From an uncultured Treponema sp. (GTDB lineage Bacteria; Spirochaetota; Spirochaetia; Treponematales; Treponemataceae), in contig CALGGS010000213.1 in NCBI GenBank assembly GCA_937915735.1, positions 1 through 19,814 of the forward strand: DNA of 19,814 nt, written 5' to 3'. Shown here one piece after another: positions 7,900 to 15,647 of this stretch. The position numbers and the translations under genes were made by a program. Below the pieces are notes generated by a model, which saw only the letters and a list, made by a program, of their open reading frames with translations, searched no databases and had not been told where the DNA came from. Every line of letters starts with the position of its first letter. The stretch's first letter is position 1.

Positions 7900-9111
7900 T
7901 TAAAACAGTGCTTCACTTGCTGACGGCACTACTGGCTCCGGAACTCTTTCATCGGCTTTCATTGCTTTTTTCGCTTCTTTTTCGGCTTCTTTAGCTTCCT
8001 TTTCAGCGGCTTTTTTCGCGTCCTTTACAGCTTTTTCCTGCTCAGGGTAGACAGCAACGCCTTCACGGGTTCTTAAGATTTGGCCGGGGAAAACCTCCTG
8101 GCGAATCTGTGCTTCGATTTGCTTTGCCCAGTCTGGATTGTCCTCAAGGAATTTAAGAGCATTTTCTTTTCCCTGACCAACCTTTTCTTCGCCCCTGGTG
8201 TACCAGGCTCCCCGCTTGTCGATGATTCCATGCTTGACGGCAGAGTCCAAAAGGGAAGCGGTAGCAGAAATACCTTTTCCGAAGTAAATGTCAAGCTCGA
8301 CCTTTCGGAATGGAGGGGCAACCTTGTTTTTTACGACTTTTACTCGGACACGGTTTCCCACAGCATCATCATTGCCCTTTTCTTCGATTGATTCAATACG
8401 ACGGATTTCGAGGCGCACAGAAGAGTAGAATTTAAGCGCGTTACCACCAGTCGTTGTTTCAGGATTTCCAAACATAACGCCGATTTTCATTCGGATTTGG
8501 TTGATGAAGATAATCATGCACTTAGATTTTCCGACAATAGCCGTAAGTTTTCGGAGTGCCTGGCTCATAAGGCGGGCCTGTAAGCCCATCATGGCATCTC
8601 CCATATCTCCTTCAATTTCTTTTTGAGGAGTAAGGGCGGCAACTGAGTCTACTACGATGATGTCAACGGCGCCGCTTCGCACGAGATTTTCTGTAATTTC
8701 AAGGGCCTGCTCGCCGTTATCTGGCTGAGAAACCCAAAGATTGTCGATGTCAACACCCAAATTTTTTGCGTAAACTGGATCCAGGGCGTGTTCCGCATCA
8801 ATAAAGGCCGCAATTCCGCCCATTTTTTGAGCTTCAGCGACAGCGTGAAGGGCAAGAGTCGTCTTACCAGAGCTTTCAGGACCGTACATCTCGATAATTC
8901 GGCCACGAGGGTAGCCGCCGACACCAAGCGCTTCATCGAGCAAAAGAGAGCCAGAGGGAATTACATCGATTCCTGTTAAATCAGTCTGAGCGCCAAGCTT
9001 AATAAGAGAGCCTGCGCCAAACTGTTTTTCGATTTGAAGGCGTGCAGCCTCCAAAGCCTTTAATTTTTCCGCCATATCTAGAGACGGCTGGGCCTGTGTT
9101 TTTTCTGCCAT
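7900..9111 (-). CDS. recA: Recombinase RecA
   Basis: RecA binds single-stranded DNA, drives strand exchange, and stimulates LexA self-cleavage. From the ATG at 9111 it is 403 aa. Walker A GPESSGKT is at residues 77-84, the DIIVVDSVAALTP block is Walker B, and the L1/L2 DNA-binding loop regions include GDAMMGLQARLMSQALRKLT and IFINQIRMKIGVMFGNPETT. The frame is open from a GTG at 9120, but AAGGTGG lies immediately before the ATG at 9111 and would overlap the GTG, so 9111 is the better start. The C-terminal tail (from about 360) is unusually rich in Lys, Ala and Glu and longer than in E. coli RecA (353 aa). folK follows after 10 nt. The leader carries a palindrome that could be an operator or a terminator. 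Confidence 0.97.
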   Translation of the reverse strand: MAEKTQAQPSLDMAEKLKALEAARLQIEKQFGAGSLIKLGAQTDLTGIDVIPSGSLLLDEALGVGGYPRGRIIEMYGPESSGKTTLALHAVAEAQKMGGIAAFIDAEHALDPVYAKNLGVDIDNLWVSQPDNGEQALEITENLVRSGAVDIIVVDSVAALTPQKEIEGDMGDAMMGLQARLMSQALRKLTAIVGKSKCMIIFINQIRMKIGVMFGNPETTTGGNALKFYSSVRLEIRRIESIEEKGNDDAVGNRVRVKVVKNKVAPPFRKVELDIYFGKGISATASLLDSAVKHGIIDKRGAWYTRGEEKVGQGKENALKFLEDNPDWAKQIEAQIRQEVFPGQILRTREGVAVYPEQEKAVKDAKKAAEKEAKEAEKEAKKAMKADERVPEPVVPSASEALF

Positions 9112-9167
9112 TTTTTCCACCTTATATTAAAATTTCCCACCCAATATATATAGGGAGAAAAAAATCG

Positions 9168-9192
9168 ATTTCCGGCAATTACTGCCGAAAAT
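9168..9192. promoter_or_regulatory. Palindrome CGGCA-N5-TGCCG in the recA leader (LexA operator or upstream terminator)
   Basis: Perfect arms CGGCA (9173-9177) and TGCCG (9183-9187) flank ATTAC, and the pairing extends to 10 bp per arm with one G-U. Read on the minus strand, the stem is followed after three bases by seven T (complement of 9158-9164). It could therefore be the intrinsic terminator of the four-gene unit ending at 9252. Its position 57-80 bp before the recA ATG also suits a repressor site. The sequence does not decide between them. Confidence 0.5.
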
Positions 9193-9251
9193 TTTTAATT
9201 TTTTTTACAATTTTTTTAGAGAAGAAGATAAAAAATCTCCAAAATCTCTAA

Positions 9252-10385
9252 TTATTTTCGTATTTCCTGATAAACAGCCCTTCCTTTTAGCAAAATGCTT
9301 CCGTCTTGGGACGAAATTTTTCCTAAAACATGGACTGTCCTTTCTCCGTCAAGCTCTGGATAGGGGGCTTCCTCAAAAAATACAGGAACAATTCCTTCCA
9401 TTCTGTCAAGATTTTCGTAGCCTACGAGCAAATCAAAACGATAAGAAGTCCCGATGCTCTGAGCGTTCGCAATTCGGCCGCTCCAGGAAACCATGCAATC
9501 TAAATAAAGCTCGCTTTCGTTTGAATCTCTGACAGTCGCATAGTCAATATTGTCCTTGTTCGTGATTAGCGAATCGAAGGTTGGCTCCGTAAAATGCGAG
9601 AGAACGATTTTCATTCTGGTTTTCAGCTCATTATTTGCGTTTGAAAGCAAAAGCCTGTTTATTTCGACCCTGGCGGCGTTTTCTTTGTATGCTGTGCTAT
9701 ATGCTTTTACCAGCTCGTAAGAATGTTTTATCTGTTCTTCTGAAAGAGTATATTTGTATGAAGTTGCAGCTGAATCTGACTGCTGCATGGCTTTTATATC
9801 TTCAACTGGAAGGAAAAATTCTTTTAAGTCTTTCCGTTCCTTTCCAAAACTAACCGGAATATGCCTGAAAATTTTTGAAAAATTTCCAAGATTCAGAATT
9901 AAGAGCGCAAGGGCAAGACCCGCAAGGGCAGAAAGAATGATTCTTTTTATCCAGTCAGGATTTATGCCAAGGGGAGGGTAAAATTTTTCGATTTCTCCAG
10001 AATCTATCGCTGTATAAAGCTCGTCTGTTCCGTGGGTGCGAATAAATTCGATTGCAGAAAGAGCGACCTTATTATCCGGGTCTTCGTCAAGAACATCAAT
10101 ATAATAACTGAGTGCTTTTTCGGTGTCCCCGCGCCGCAAAAAAAGGACAGCCTGAGCGCACAGCAAAGTCGGGTCTGTAAGGCGAATATGGCGTGCCCGC
10201 TGAAAATATGCTCCGGCACTTCCAGTGTCTCCAAGATAAAGGCAGGCAAGTCCCGCCGTAAGAAAATAGTCAAAGGTCTCCCGATAGATTTCCGGATTGT
10301 TACCAGATTCGAGAATTGAAATGACATGTGAGAATTTCCGGCGTCTTAAAAGTGAGTGGGCCTTTTCAAGGGGTGTGTGAGCCAT
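9252..10385 (-). CDS. TPR-domain membrane protein, conserved type, function unknown
   Basis: A 377-aa protein. Residues about 35-115 form tetratricopeptide-like helix pairs (FLTAGLACLYLGDTGSAGAYF; ALSYYIDVLDEDPDNKVALS). A single transmembrane helix follows at about 148-167 (IILSALAGLALALLILNLG). After it come a helical stretch (200-280) and a C-terminal beta-rich domain ending ILLKGRAVYQEI, which by strand pattern could be OB-like. With no signal peptide, the TPR part is probably cytoplasmic and the C-terminal domain periplasmic, but charges on both sides of the helix leave topology open. Its ATG abuts the TAG of the upstream gene, and GAGG lies eight bases before it, so it is translationally coupled. 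It is the last gene of the rpe unit. I do not recognise a named family beyond TPR. Confidence 0.85.
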   Translation of the reverse strand: MAHTPLEKAHSLLRRRKFSHVISILESGNNPEIYRETFDYFLTAGLACLYLGDTGSAGAYFQRARHIRLTDPTLLCAQAVLFLRRGDTEKALSYYIDVLDEDPDNKVALSAIEFIRTHGTDELYTAIDSGEIEKFYPPLGINPDWIKRIILSALAGLALALLILNLGNFSKIFRHIPVSFGKERKDLKEFFLPVEDIKAMQQSDSAATSYKYTLSEEQIKHSYELVKAYSTAYKENAARVEINRLLLSNANNELKTRMKIVLSHFTEPTFDSLITNKDNIDYATVRDSNESELYLDCMVSWSGRIANAQSIGTSYRFDLLVGYENLDRMEGIVPVFFEEAPYPELDGERTVHVLGKISSQDGSILLKGRAVYQEIRK

Positions 10386-11558
10386 CTATCGTTGCCTCAG
10401 TTTTTCAAGAATTGCATCAAGCTCTGCATTTAATTTCTGGATTTCTTTTTTGTCCACATTTTTTGAGGATTGCAAAATGTCAATTTTATCGATAAGAGCC
10501 TGAATATATTCCGGGTCAAGCTGATAATCCTTGATTGGCATGACCACAAAATCCACATCTGTCCGTTTGTCTGAATTTTCCTTTGCAGGGGGAGCCGCTT
10601 TTTCTTCGGTTTCTTCGGTTTTTTCTGCTTCTTCTGAATTTTCGGCTTTTATTCGCTCATAATTATCGACGTAAAAAATTCCGCGAGGACTTTCGTCATT
10701 TGTTGCGGCAGCGATAAAAAAAGTGTTTTCAATCTTTTGGTCAGGGGAAAGCATAAAAGAAGGCCAGTCAACCATTATCGCAGAGTCTTCGTAAGAACGG
10801 ATATTTGTGAACCCTCTTCCTTTTCTGATTCCAGAGTCCCATTCCATTTTATAGATTTCATCAACATTTGCGAAAACAATTGAATCTATTGGCTGAATCT
10901 GATTTCCCGAAAAAACAAACTGGAAAGAAGTAGAGTCGTTCGTGCAGACGGCTGTCCGTTCCCGCTGAATTTCTTCGAGAACAAAGCGGGTTTCGTTTCG
11001 GATTTTTGTGTTTTTTTCTGTTGAAAAGTGAACTGATGAAGCTTCTCCGGCAACTGTGTCAAAAATTCCTTTTATGTCGACAGAGTGGCTTTCAAGACCG
11101 AGATTTATCGCATAAGTCCTGATTCTTACGATGTCTTCTGGCTTGTCGCTTGCACTTTTGATAAGAGAAAAGTCAATTACAAAGCGGACATTGTTGTCGA
11201 CAGTAAAAACTAATTGAGCCCCATTGTCGTATTTTCGTAATTCCCGGATAATCCGGCTCTCAGCATTTATTCTGTGCATTCTTCCGTCAATTTTCAGTAA
11301 AAAGCCGGTTGATGTGCACATATTAGCGGAAGAGAATAAAGGAACTTCTTGCCCTTCCTGATTTTTGCAAAAAATATTGAATGAGCCTGTTTTTCCAAAA
11401 AGCTCTACGCGGAGCATTTCGCCGGTCAAGTTGAGATACTTTTCAAGCGTGTAGTCTGTTTCAAGATAGCCGTCGTGAAGGGTCTGAGCAGAAAGAGAAA
11501 TTGGGGAGAAAACCAAGAAAAAGTGAAATATTATTGTAAGCAAGTAGATTTTTTTCAT
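10386..11558 (-). CDS. Secreted beta-rich protein with acidic linker and C-terminal coiled coil, function unknown
   Basis: A 390-aa exported protein. Residues 1-25 form a signal peptide with a hydrophobic core and likely cleavage after SLSAQ. Residues about 26-300 alternate short beta strands (VRFVIDFSLI, FVLEEIQRE, FQFVFSGNQI, NTFFIAAATND), suggesting one or two beta-sandwich domains. Residues 301-335 are a Glu/Lys-rich, disordered-looking linker, and about 345-390 form a helix with heptad character (IQKLNAELDAILEKLRQ). A GGAGG run lies about nine bases before the ATG, inside the 3' end of the upstream TPR gene, with a 2-nt intergenic gap. It is sandwiched between two TPR proteins, so an envelope complex is plausible. 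I do not recognise a named family. Confidence 0.83.
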   Translation of the reverse strand: MKKIYLLTIIFHFFLVFSPISLSAQTLHDGYLETDYTLEKYLNLTGEMLRVELFGKTGSFNIFCKNQEGQEVPLFSSANMCTSTGFLLKIDGRMHRINAESRIIRELRKYDNGAQLVFTVDNNVRFVIDFSLIKSASDKPEDIVRIRTYAINLGLESHSVDIKGIFDTVAGEASSVHFSTEKNTKIRNETRFVLEEIQRERTAVCTNDSTSFQFVFSGNQIQPIDSIVFANVDEIYKMEWDSGIRKGRGFTNIRSYEDSAIMVDWPSFMLSPDQKIENTFFIAAATNDESPRGIFYVDNYERIKAENSEEAEKTEETEEKAAPPAKENSDKRTDVDFVVMPIKDYQLDPEYIQALIDKIDILQSSKNVDKKEIQKLNAELDAILEKLRQR

Positions 11559-11560
11559 TT

Positions 11561-12706
11561 TTATTTTCCCCCCTCTGAAGTCGATTCGCTCGTTTTGTCC
11601 TGAGCATCAAGAATATACTGAAGCTGCTTTGCCTTTTGCTTTAATTTGCGAATATCGTTGGACTGAGAATTAGTGTTTGATGCCGAAGGCTTTGTGGCAG
11701 AAGTAGCCGAGCCATTTTCGGCTTGTTTTACACGGAAGGAAGGCTCGTTTACGCTCTGAATGATTTGCACATTCGGCGTCGAAGGCTTTGAAACTCCTGA
11801 CGCGCCGACATTTTGATTTTTTGATTGTGAAGGCTGCTCGTTTTTTGCCTCCGCCGCTTCTGTTTGCTTCGACCCTGTTGTTTTTTGCTCTTCCTCTTCC
11901 AATGCCGCTTCCGTTACTCCGGCAACTTCTTCTGGAAGGGAATAAGAGCCGTCTTCGAGTAAAGCTTCAAGCTCCGCAATTCGAGCCTCTGCTTCGATAA
12001 GAGATTTTTTTACGCCTTTTTCGTCTTCAAGCGCATAAATCCTTAATTGGCGTTCGTATTCTTCCCGTGTCGAAAGATTTTCTTCTCCAATCACTTTTAG
12101 GAGATAAAGAAGCTTTTCTTCACGCGCACGGCGTTCGATTAAATCGAGTTTGTACTGAGCCTGTGGAGCCTTTTCGCAGCCAGGAAAATCTGAAACGACC
12201 CGCTCATAAAGACCGCGCGCGCTTTCAAAATTGTATTCGTCATAAAAACATTCGGCAATCCAGAAAAGTGCCAGAGGGAAAAGCTCTGATTCGCTATGCT
12301 CGTGACAGAAATCGCTCAGAGAAAGAATTGAGTCTTCGTTTCGGGCAAGAAGATGCAAAAGCCTGCCGTTTTGATACTGAACATATTCTGTGTACGGACT
12401 GAACGAGAATTTAGACAAAAATCGCTCGCAGTCATTTTGTGCCTGGCGGTATTCACCGGCGTAAATCTCGCTTTTTATGAGCATAAAATAATTTTCGTCG
12501 GTTTCCCCCGCTTTATTTGAGACTACCTTGCGCAAAAAGAAAATTGCCGTTGTCCAGTCTTCGTTTTTGTAAGCGTCCGCACCCTGCTTTAGGTTTGCGC
12601 TTTCTGAAGAAGACAGCTTTGAGGCCTGTGCAAAAATTTTATCTGTGCCGGCAATGCAAAAAAGAGAAAAAATAAGAAATAATGCCAGCAAAGATTTTTT
12701 TTGCAA
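11561..12706 (-). CDS. Secreted TPR protein (YbgF/BamD-like repeats), function unknown
   Basis: A 381-aa exported protein starting with TTG. GGAGG sits seven bases before this TTG and is itself encoded by the last glycine codons of rpe, and the TTG directly follows the rpe TAA. Residues 1-27 form a signal peptide (cleavage near IFAQ-A). Residues about 35-190 hold TPR-like repeats in which items are collected over steps (GADAYKNEDWTTAIFFLRKV; FESARGLYERVVSDFPGCEKA), the spacing typical of YbgF/BamD-type periplasmic TPRs. A predicted coiled coil (about 190-252) follows, then a Ser/Glu/Asn-rich low-complexity region (255-350) and a short C-terminal helix. It probably acts as a periplasmic or outer-membrane scaffold; the partner is unknown. 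There is no lipobox. Confidence 0.83.
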   Translation of the reverse strand: MQKKSLLALFLIFSLFCIAGTDKIFAQASKLSSSESANLKQGADAYKNEDWTTAIFFLRKVVSNKAGETDENYFMLIKSEIYAGEYRQAQNDCERFLSKFSFSPYTEYVQYQNGRLLHLLARNEDSILSLSDFCHEHSESELFPLALFWIAECFYDEYNFESARGLYERVVSDFPGCEKAPQAQYKLDLIERRAREEKLLYLLKVIGEENLSTREEYERQLRIYALEDEKGVKKSLIEAEARIAELEALLEDGSYSLPEEVAGVTEAALEEEEQKTTGSKQTEAAEAKNEQPSQSKNQNVGASGVSKPSTPNVQIIQSVNEPSFRVKQAENGSATSATKPSASNTNSQSNDIRKLKQKAKQLQYILDAQDKTSESTSEGGK

Positions 12707-13381
12707 TTAAAATCCTCCGAATGAGTCGAATTGAATGTTTGTAGAAAGACTGAGAGCGGAGGTGTCTAACTTTCCGCTAAAAAATGATGAGCCTGAGACT
12801 AAAATGTCTGCACCGCTGGAGGCGATTTCTGAAAAATTCTTTTCGTTTACTCCGCCATCCACGGAAATTTTAAAATTAAGATTTCGTTCCTTCCTGATTT
12901 TTGCAAGTTCCTTGACTTTGCCGAGAGTGTAGGGAATGAAACTTTGACCGCCAAAACCCGGGTTTACGCTCATAACGAGAACTAAATCGACGAGATGCAA
13001 AATTTCTGACAGGACAGAGACAGGAGTCGAGGGAATTATAGAGATTCCGCACTTTTTTCCGAGAGAGTGAATTTGATTTATGAGTCTGTCAATGTGAATC
13101 GTTGACTCGTAATGAAAAGTGAGCCAGTCAGCGCCAGAAGCGGCGAAGGAGTCAATCATATTTTCGGGCTTCTCGACCATTAGGTGAACATCAAACGGAA
13201 GAGAAGTGAGACGACGGATTGACTTTATAAAAGGCTGGCCGTAAGTAATCTGAGGAACAAACTGCCCGTCCATAACATCGATGTGAATGATAGAACCTTT
13301 ATTATCCTCAATTTTTTTGATAGAAGAAGCTAAATCTGAAAAATCTGCCGAGAGCAAAGACGGCGCCAAGAAAACACCCAT
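12707..13381 (-). CDS. rpe: Ribulose-phosphate 3-epimerase
   Basis: This 224-aa TIM-barrel enzyme interconverts ribulose-5-phosphate and xylulose-5-phosphate in the pentose phosphate pathway, and its length equals that of E. coli Rpe. Motifs in order are LAPSLLSADF at the N-terminus, HIDVMDGQFVPQITYG (metal and substrate site), FDVHLMVEKPE, VMSVNPGFGGQSF (phosphate-side loop), SVDGGVNEKN (second catalytic Asp) and the phosphate-binding ADILVSGSSFF. Only a weak purine run (TAAGAT) precedes the ATG. A candidate promoter places the RNA start within a few bases of it, so the message may be nearly leaderless. It is the first gene of a tightly packed four-gene unit. Confidence 0.96.
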   Translation of the reverse strand: MGVFLAPSLLSADFSDLASSIKKIEDNKGSIIHIDVMDGQFVPQITYGQPFIKSIRRLTSLPFDVHLMVEKPENMIDSFAASGADWLTFHYESTIHIDRLINQIHSLGKKCGISIIPSTPVSVLSEILHLVDLVLVMSVNPGFGGQSFIPYTLGKVKELAKIRKERNLNFKISVDGGVNEKNFSEIASSGADILVSGSSFFSGKLDTSALSLSTNIQFDSFGGF

Positions 13382-13389
13382 ATCTTACT

Positions 13390-13418
13390 ATTTTATCAGA
13401 AAAAAAGTTGATTGTAAA
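13390..13418 (-). promoter_or_regulatory. Candidate promoter of the rpe unit
   Basis: On the minus strand TTTACA (complement of 13413-13418) is separated by 17 bp from TAAAAT (complement of 13390-13395), which is preceded by an extended -10 TGA. Transcription would start near 13383, only 1-3 bases before the ATG. A second TATAAT (complement of 13418-13423) would give a ~30-nt leader but lacks a -35. Confidence 0.45.
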
Positions 13419-13439
13419 TTATATTTTTTGTGTTATAAT
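13412..13439 (+). promoter_or_regulatory. Extended -10 promoter of the M30 lipoprotein gene
   Basis: TTGTAA (13412-13417) and a perfect TATAAT (13434-13439) are separated by 16 bp, with an extended -10 TGT. The start would be near 13446, giving a leader of about 48 nt. The -35 overlaps that of the divergent rpe promoter. Confidence 0.62.
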
Positions 13440-13457
13440 ACGCTAAGATTATTTAAA

Positions 13458-13492
13458 GGAAGCATCTAAAAACGGGATGTTTTACGGGGAAC
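13458..13492 (+). repeat. Degenerate copy of a GGGAAC...CTAAAAAC palindromic repeat module
   Basis: These 35 bases align without gaps to 16089-16123, with about 24 identities, including TCTAAAAAC and a terminal AAC. The copy fills the leader of the M30 lipoprotein mRNA, and its GGGGA end supplies the ribosome site before the ATG at 13494. Confidence 0.4.
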
Positions 13493-13493
13493 T

Positions 13494-15287
13494 ATGAAAA
13501 AAATATCAAAATTTACGCTTGCCGGCATTTTTTCTATCCTGCTTTTTCTTTCAGGCTGTGACTTTTTAGATTCTGTTGCTTCACTTTCTTACAATATTGT
13601 TTCCGCATCAGGTTCTAAAGAGGAGTCATATTCATCTTCTTCCTCGCCAAACATTATCGAAGTTCCTGCGAGAACCGCTACTGTAAAAATTTCTAATCTT
13701 CCTTATGGAAAAACGCTCTGGCTTTCAAAGACAAATCCGACAAAAACCTTGATTTCTTCAAAATACACTCGCTATGTAAATTCTGGAAGCGGAATAAGTT
13801 TAAAAACTGGCAATGTATCCGAAAGTTCGACAACAAATATTTTTAACTGGCTTTCTGGAAATCATACTGCTTCTCCCTGTGTAAGCGCTTCCCTCAACAG
13901 AAAATTCAACGAAAATATGAGAAGTGCCCTTTCAAGCGCGAGGACGGTTTCAATAACCGAACCTTCAAAAACTGTAACTCAAATAACTCCTAAAGTAGGC
14001 TACACAAAAAAAATGATTTATGTAGACACTAATTCTTCAATGTCGACTTATGCCCAAAAAAATGCGATTCTTCGCGCAGTCGGAACATACTGCTATGTTT
14101 GGGTTATAGACGATAACGGCAAATACTGGACGGATTCTTCCTCTCTTTCTGAAAATGGGCAGCAAATAAATTCCGCAATCGCCAAGAGTATCGCCGACAA
14201 TTTTGACAAGCTTTACCCTATGGTCCAAAAGGTTTTTGGCGACGAATCTGATGATATGATTGTACCAGACGCTGACAAATTAAAATTAAATGTTGTAAAA
14301 AACGCCGTTAATGCTTATAGCGACACTGGCTCAATGGTCAACATTGTTGTTTACGACATCGCAAATGATTATTCTGAAGATCAAACTGGCGGAACCGTCG
14401 GCTATTTTTATGCAAAAGATTATTACTACAATTACAATTACAGTGCCGCAGCCTTTTCAAATGCCGGAAAATATTTTTACATTGATGCGTATTTTACCGC
14501 AAACTCTACGGCAATGGTTTATTCAACCTTGGCCCATGAATTTCAGCACATGATTGATTTTGGCGTAAAAACGCTGGATACAAACGGAAAGCTTAGTTCG
14601 GGGGCTTGGTATAATGAAATGAAATCTATGCTTTGCGAAGATATTATGAATGAATATCTCGTAGACAATAATGATGATTTTACTACGGAAGACGGCCCTT
14701 TTGACAGGCTTCCTATGTTCTGCCGGCATTATTACGACACTGGCTTGGAATGGCGTGACAACGATGATTATAATGTTTACTACTCTTATGCAAATAATTA
14801 CGCTTTTGGAGCATGGGCTGCCAGAAATTATGGCGGAATTTCGTTTATAAGCAATATCGCAAAAAATGGTTCTGTAGATATTGCTTCCATTGAGGCGGCT
14901 TCTGGCTCTTCGATTACGGAAATGCTAAAAAATTACACGGCAGCTTGTCTCCTAGACTCTTCAGATTACGGATTTAACAAGGCTCCCTCACAGACTAGCT
15001 TTGTTTCAAACGGCTACTATTACCCGATGCTTGCGGTAGATTTATGGGATTTAAGAGAGATTCTCCCAGAATTTTATCAAATTCATAATCAGAAGGTTCC
15101 GAAGGGAATTTCAACTTACTATTCTGTTGTCGGACCAGTTTATTTTGGCTACAATTCTCAGCAAGATTTACGCCCGTACGGATTTACTCTTTCAAAAATA
15201 GGGGTGGCCAATTCTTCGGTTGTTACGCTTAATTTTAATACGACAGATATTGATGATGCTCAAAAAACTTACATCATAATTGAATAG
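13494..15287 (+). CDS. Lipoprotein zinc metalloprotease, M30 (hyicolysin-like) family
   Basis: A 597-aa protein. The signal peptide ends in lipobox LSGC with the lipidated Cys at 22 and Asp at +2. A Ser-rich linker follows (about 40-50). HEFQH at residues 348-352 is an HExxH zinc site, and a YNE with Glu375 lies 22 residues later as the probable third ligand, the gluzincin arrangement. The overall pattern (LAHEFQHMIDF, then WYNEMKSMLCEDIM) resembles M30 peptidases. Residues about 300-330 are rich in Tyr and Asn. The cell-surface or periplasmic substrate is unknown. GGGGA precedes the ATG and an extended -10 promoter lies at 13412-13439. A small secreted protein gene follows after 10 nt. The M30 call is by motif and arrangement, not alignment. 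Confidence 0.82.
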   Translation: MKKISKFTLAGIFSILLFLSGCDFLDSVASLSYNIVSASGSKEESYSSSSSPNIIEVPARTATVKISNLPYGKTLWLSKTNPTKTLISSKYTRYVNSGSGISLKTGNVSESSTTNIFNWLSGNHTASPCVSASLNRKFNENMRSALSSARTVSITEPSKTVTQITPKVGYTKKMIYVDTNSSMSTYAQKNAILRAVGTYCYVWVIDDNGKYWTDSSSLSENGQQINSAIAKSIADNFDKLYPMVQKVFGDESDDMIVPDADKLKLNVVKNAVNAYSDTGSMVNIVVYDIANDYSEDQTGGTVGYFYAKDYYYNYNYSAAAFSNAGKYFYIDAYFTANSTAMVYSTLAHEFQHMIDFGVKTLDTNGKLSSGAWYNEMKSMLCEDIMNEYLVDNNDDFTTEDGPFDRLPMFCRHYYDTGLEWRDNDDYNVYYSYANNYAFGAWAARNYGGISFISNIAKNGSVDIASIEAASGSSITEMLKNYTAACLLDSSDYGFNKAPSQTSFVSNGYYYPMLAVDLWDLREILPEFYQIHNQKVPKGISTYYSVVGPVYFGYNSQQDLRPYGFTLSKIGVANSSVVTLNFNTTDIDDAQKTYIIIE

Positions 15288-15297
15288 GGAGACAGGT

Positions 15298-15642
15298 ATG
15301 AAATCGCTAAAAAAAATATTTATTGCAATCTGCGCTTTTTTTGTCTGTGGCACGGCAATTTTTGCTTATGGCGGAAATGTAGAAGAAAGTCAGACGACCG
15401 TTACGGGGCATATAAAATACTACGGAAATGTTCCTTTTGAATTTCCAGGCTTTGAAACGGTTGACGGTGCTGTTTACACGCTTCGAGTTGCCGAGGATGC
15501 AAAGTTCACGCTTAAAGATGTCGTTCAGGCGCAGGGGTATCTTATTGAGCTGACAGGAACTGTAGATTCCTCGCAAAAAAACGGGCTTAATGTCTTAAAA
15601 GACGGAATATTCGTGGTCAGCGAATGGAAGCAAAAAAAATAG
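15298..15642 (+). CDS. Small secreted protein, function unknown (OB-like strand pattern)
   Basis: A 114-aa exported protein. GGGAG six bases before the ATG at 15298 fixes the start; an upstream in-frame TTG at 15280 inside the previous gene has no ribosome site. Residues 1-23 form a signal peptide ending IFA. The mature ~90 residues alternate beta strands (TTVTGHIKYYG, VYTLRVAED, YLIELTGTV, GIFVVSEW), consistent with a small five-strand barrel such as a bacterial OB-fold, but no named family is recognised. It sits 10 nt after the M30 lipoprotein and shares its transcript, so a partner, inhibitor or folding aid for the protease is possible though unproven. Confidence 0.78.
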   Translation: MKSLKKIFIAICAFFVCGTAIFAYGGNVEESQTTVTGHIKYYGNVPFEFPGFETVDGAVYTLRVAEDAKFTLKDVVQAQGYLIELTGTVDSSQKNGLNVLKDGIFVVSEWKQKK

Positions 15643-15647
15643 AACCT

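Noticed and set aside
9112..9120. GTG start for recA nine bases upstream of the ATG
   Set aside because: The ribosome site AAGGTGG overlaps this GTG and is correctly placed only for the ATG at 9111.
13458..13492. Riboswitch in the M30 lipoprotein leader
   Set aside because: The leader is only about 48 nt and best explained as a degenerate copy of the dispersed repeat; no known aptamer core is seen.
15280..15297. TTG start extending the small secreted protein by six residues
   Set aside because: It lies inside the preceding gene without a ribosome site; the ATG at 15298 has GGGAG and begins a normal signal peptide.
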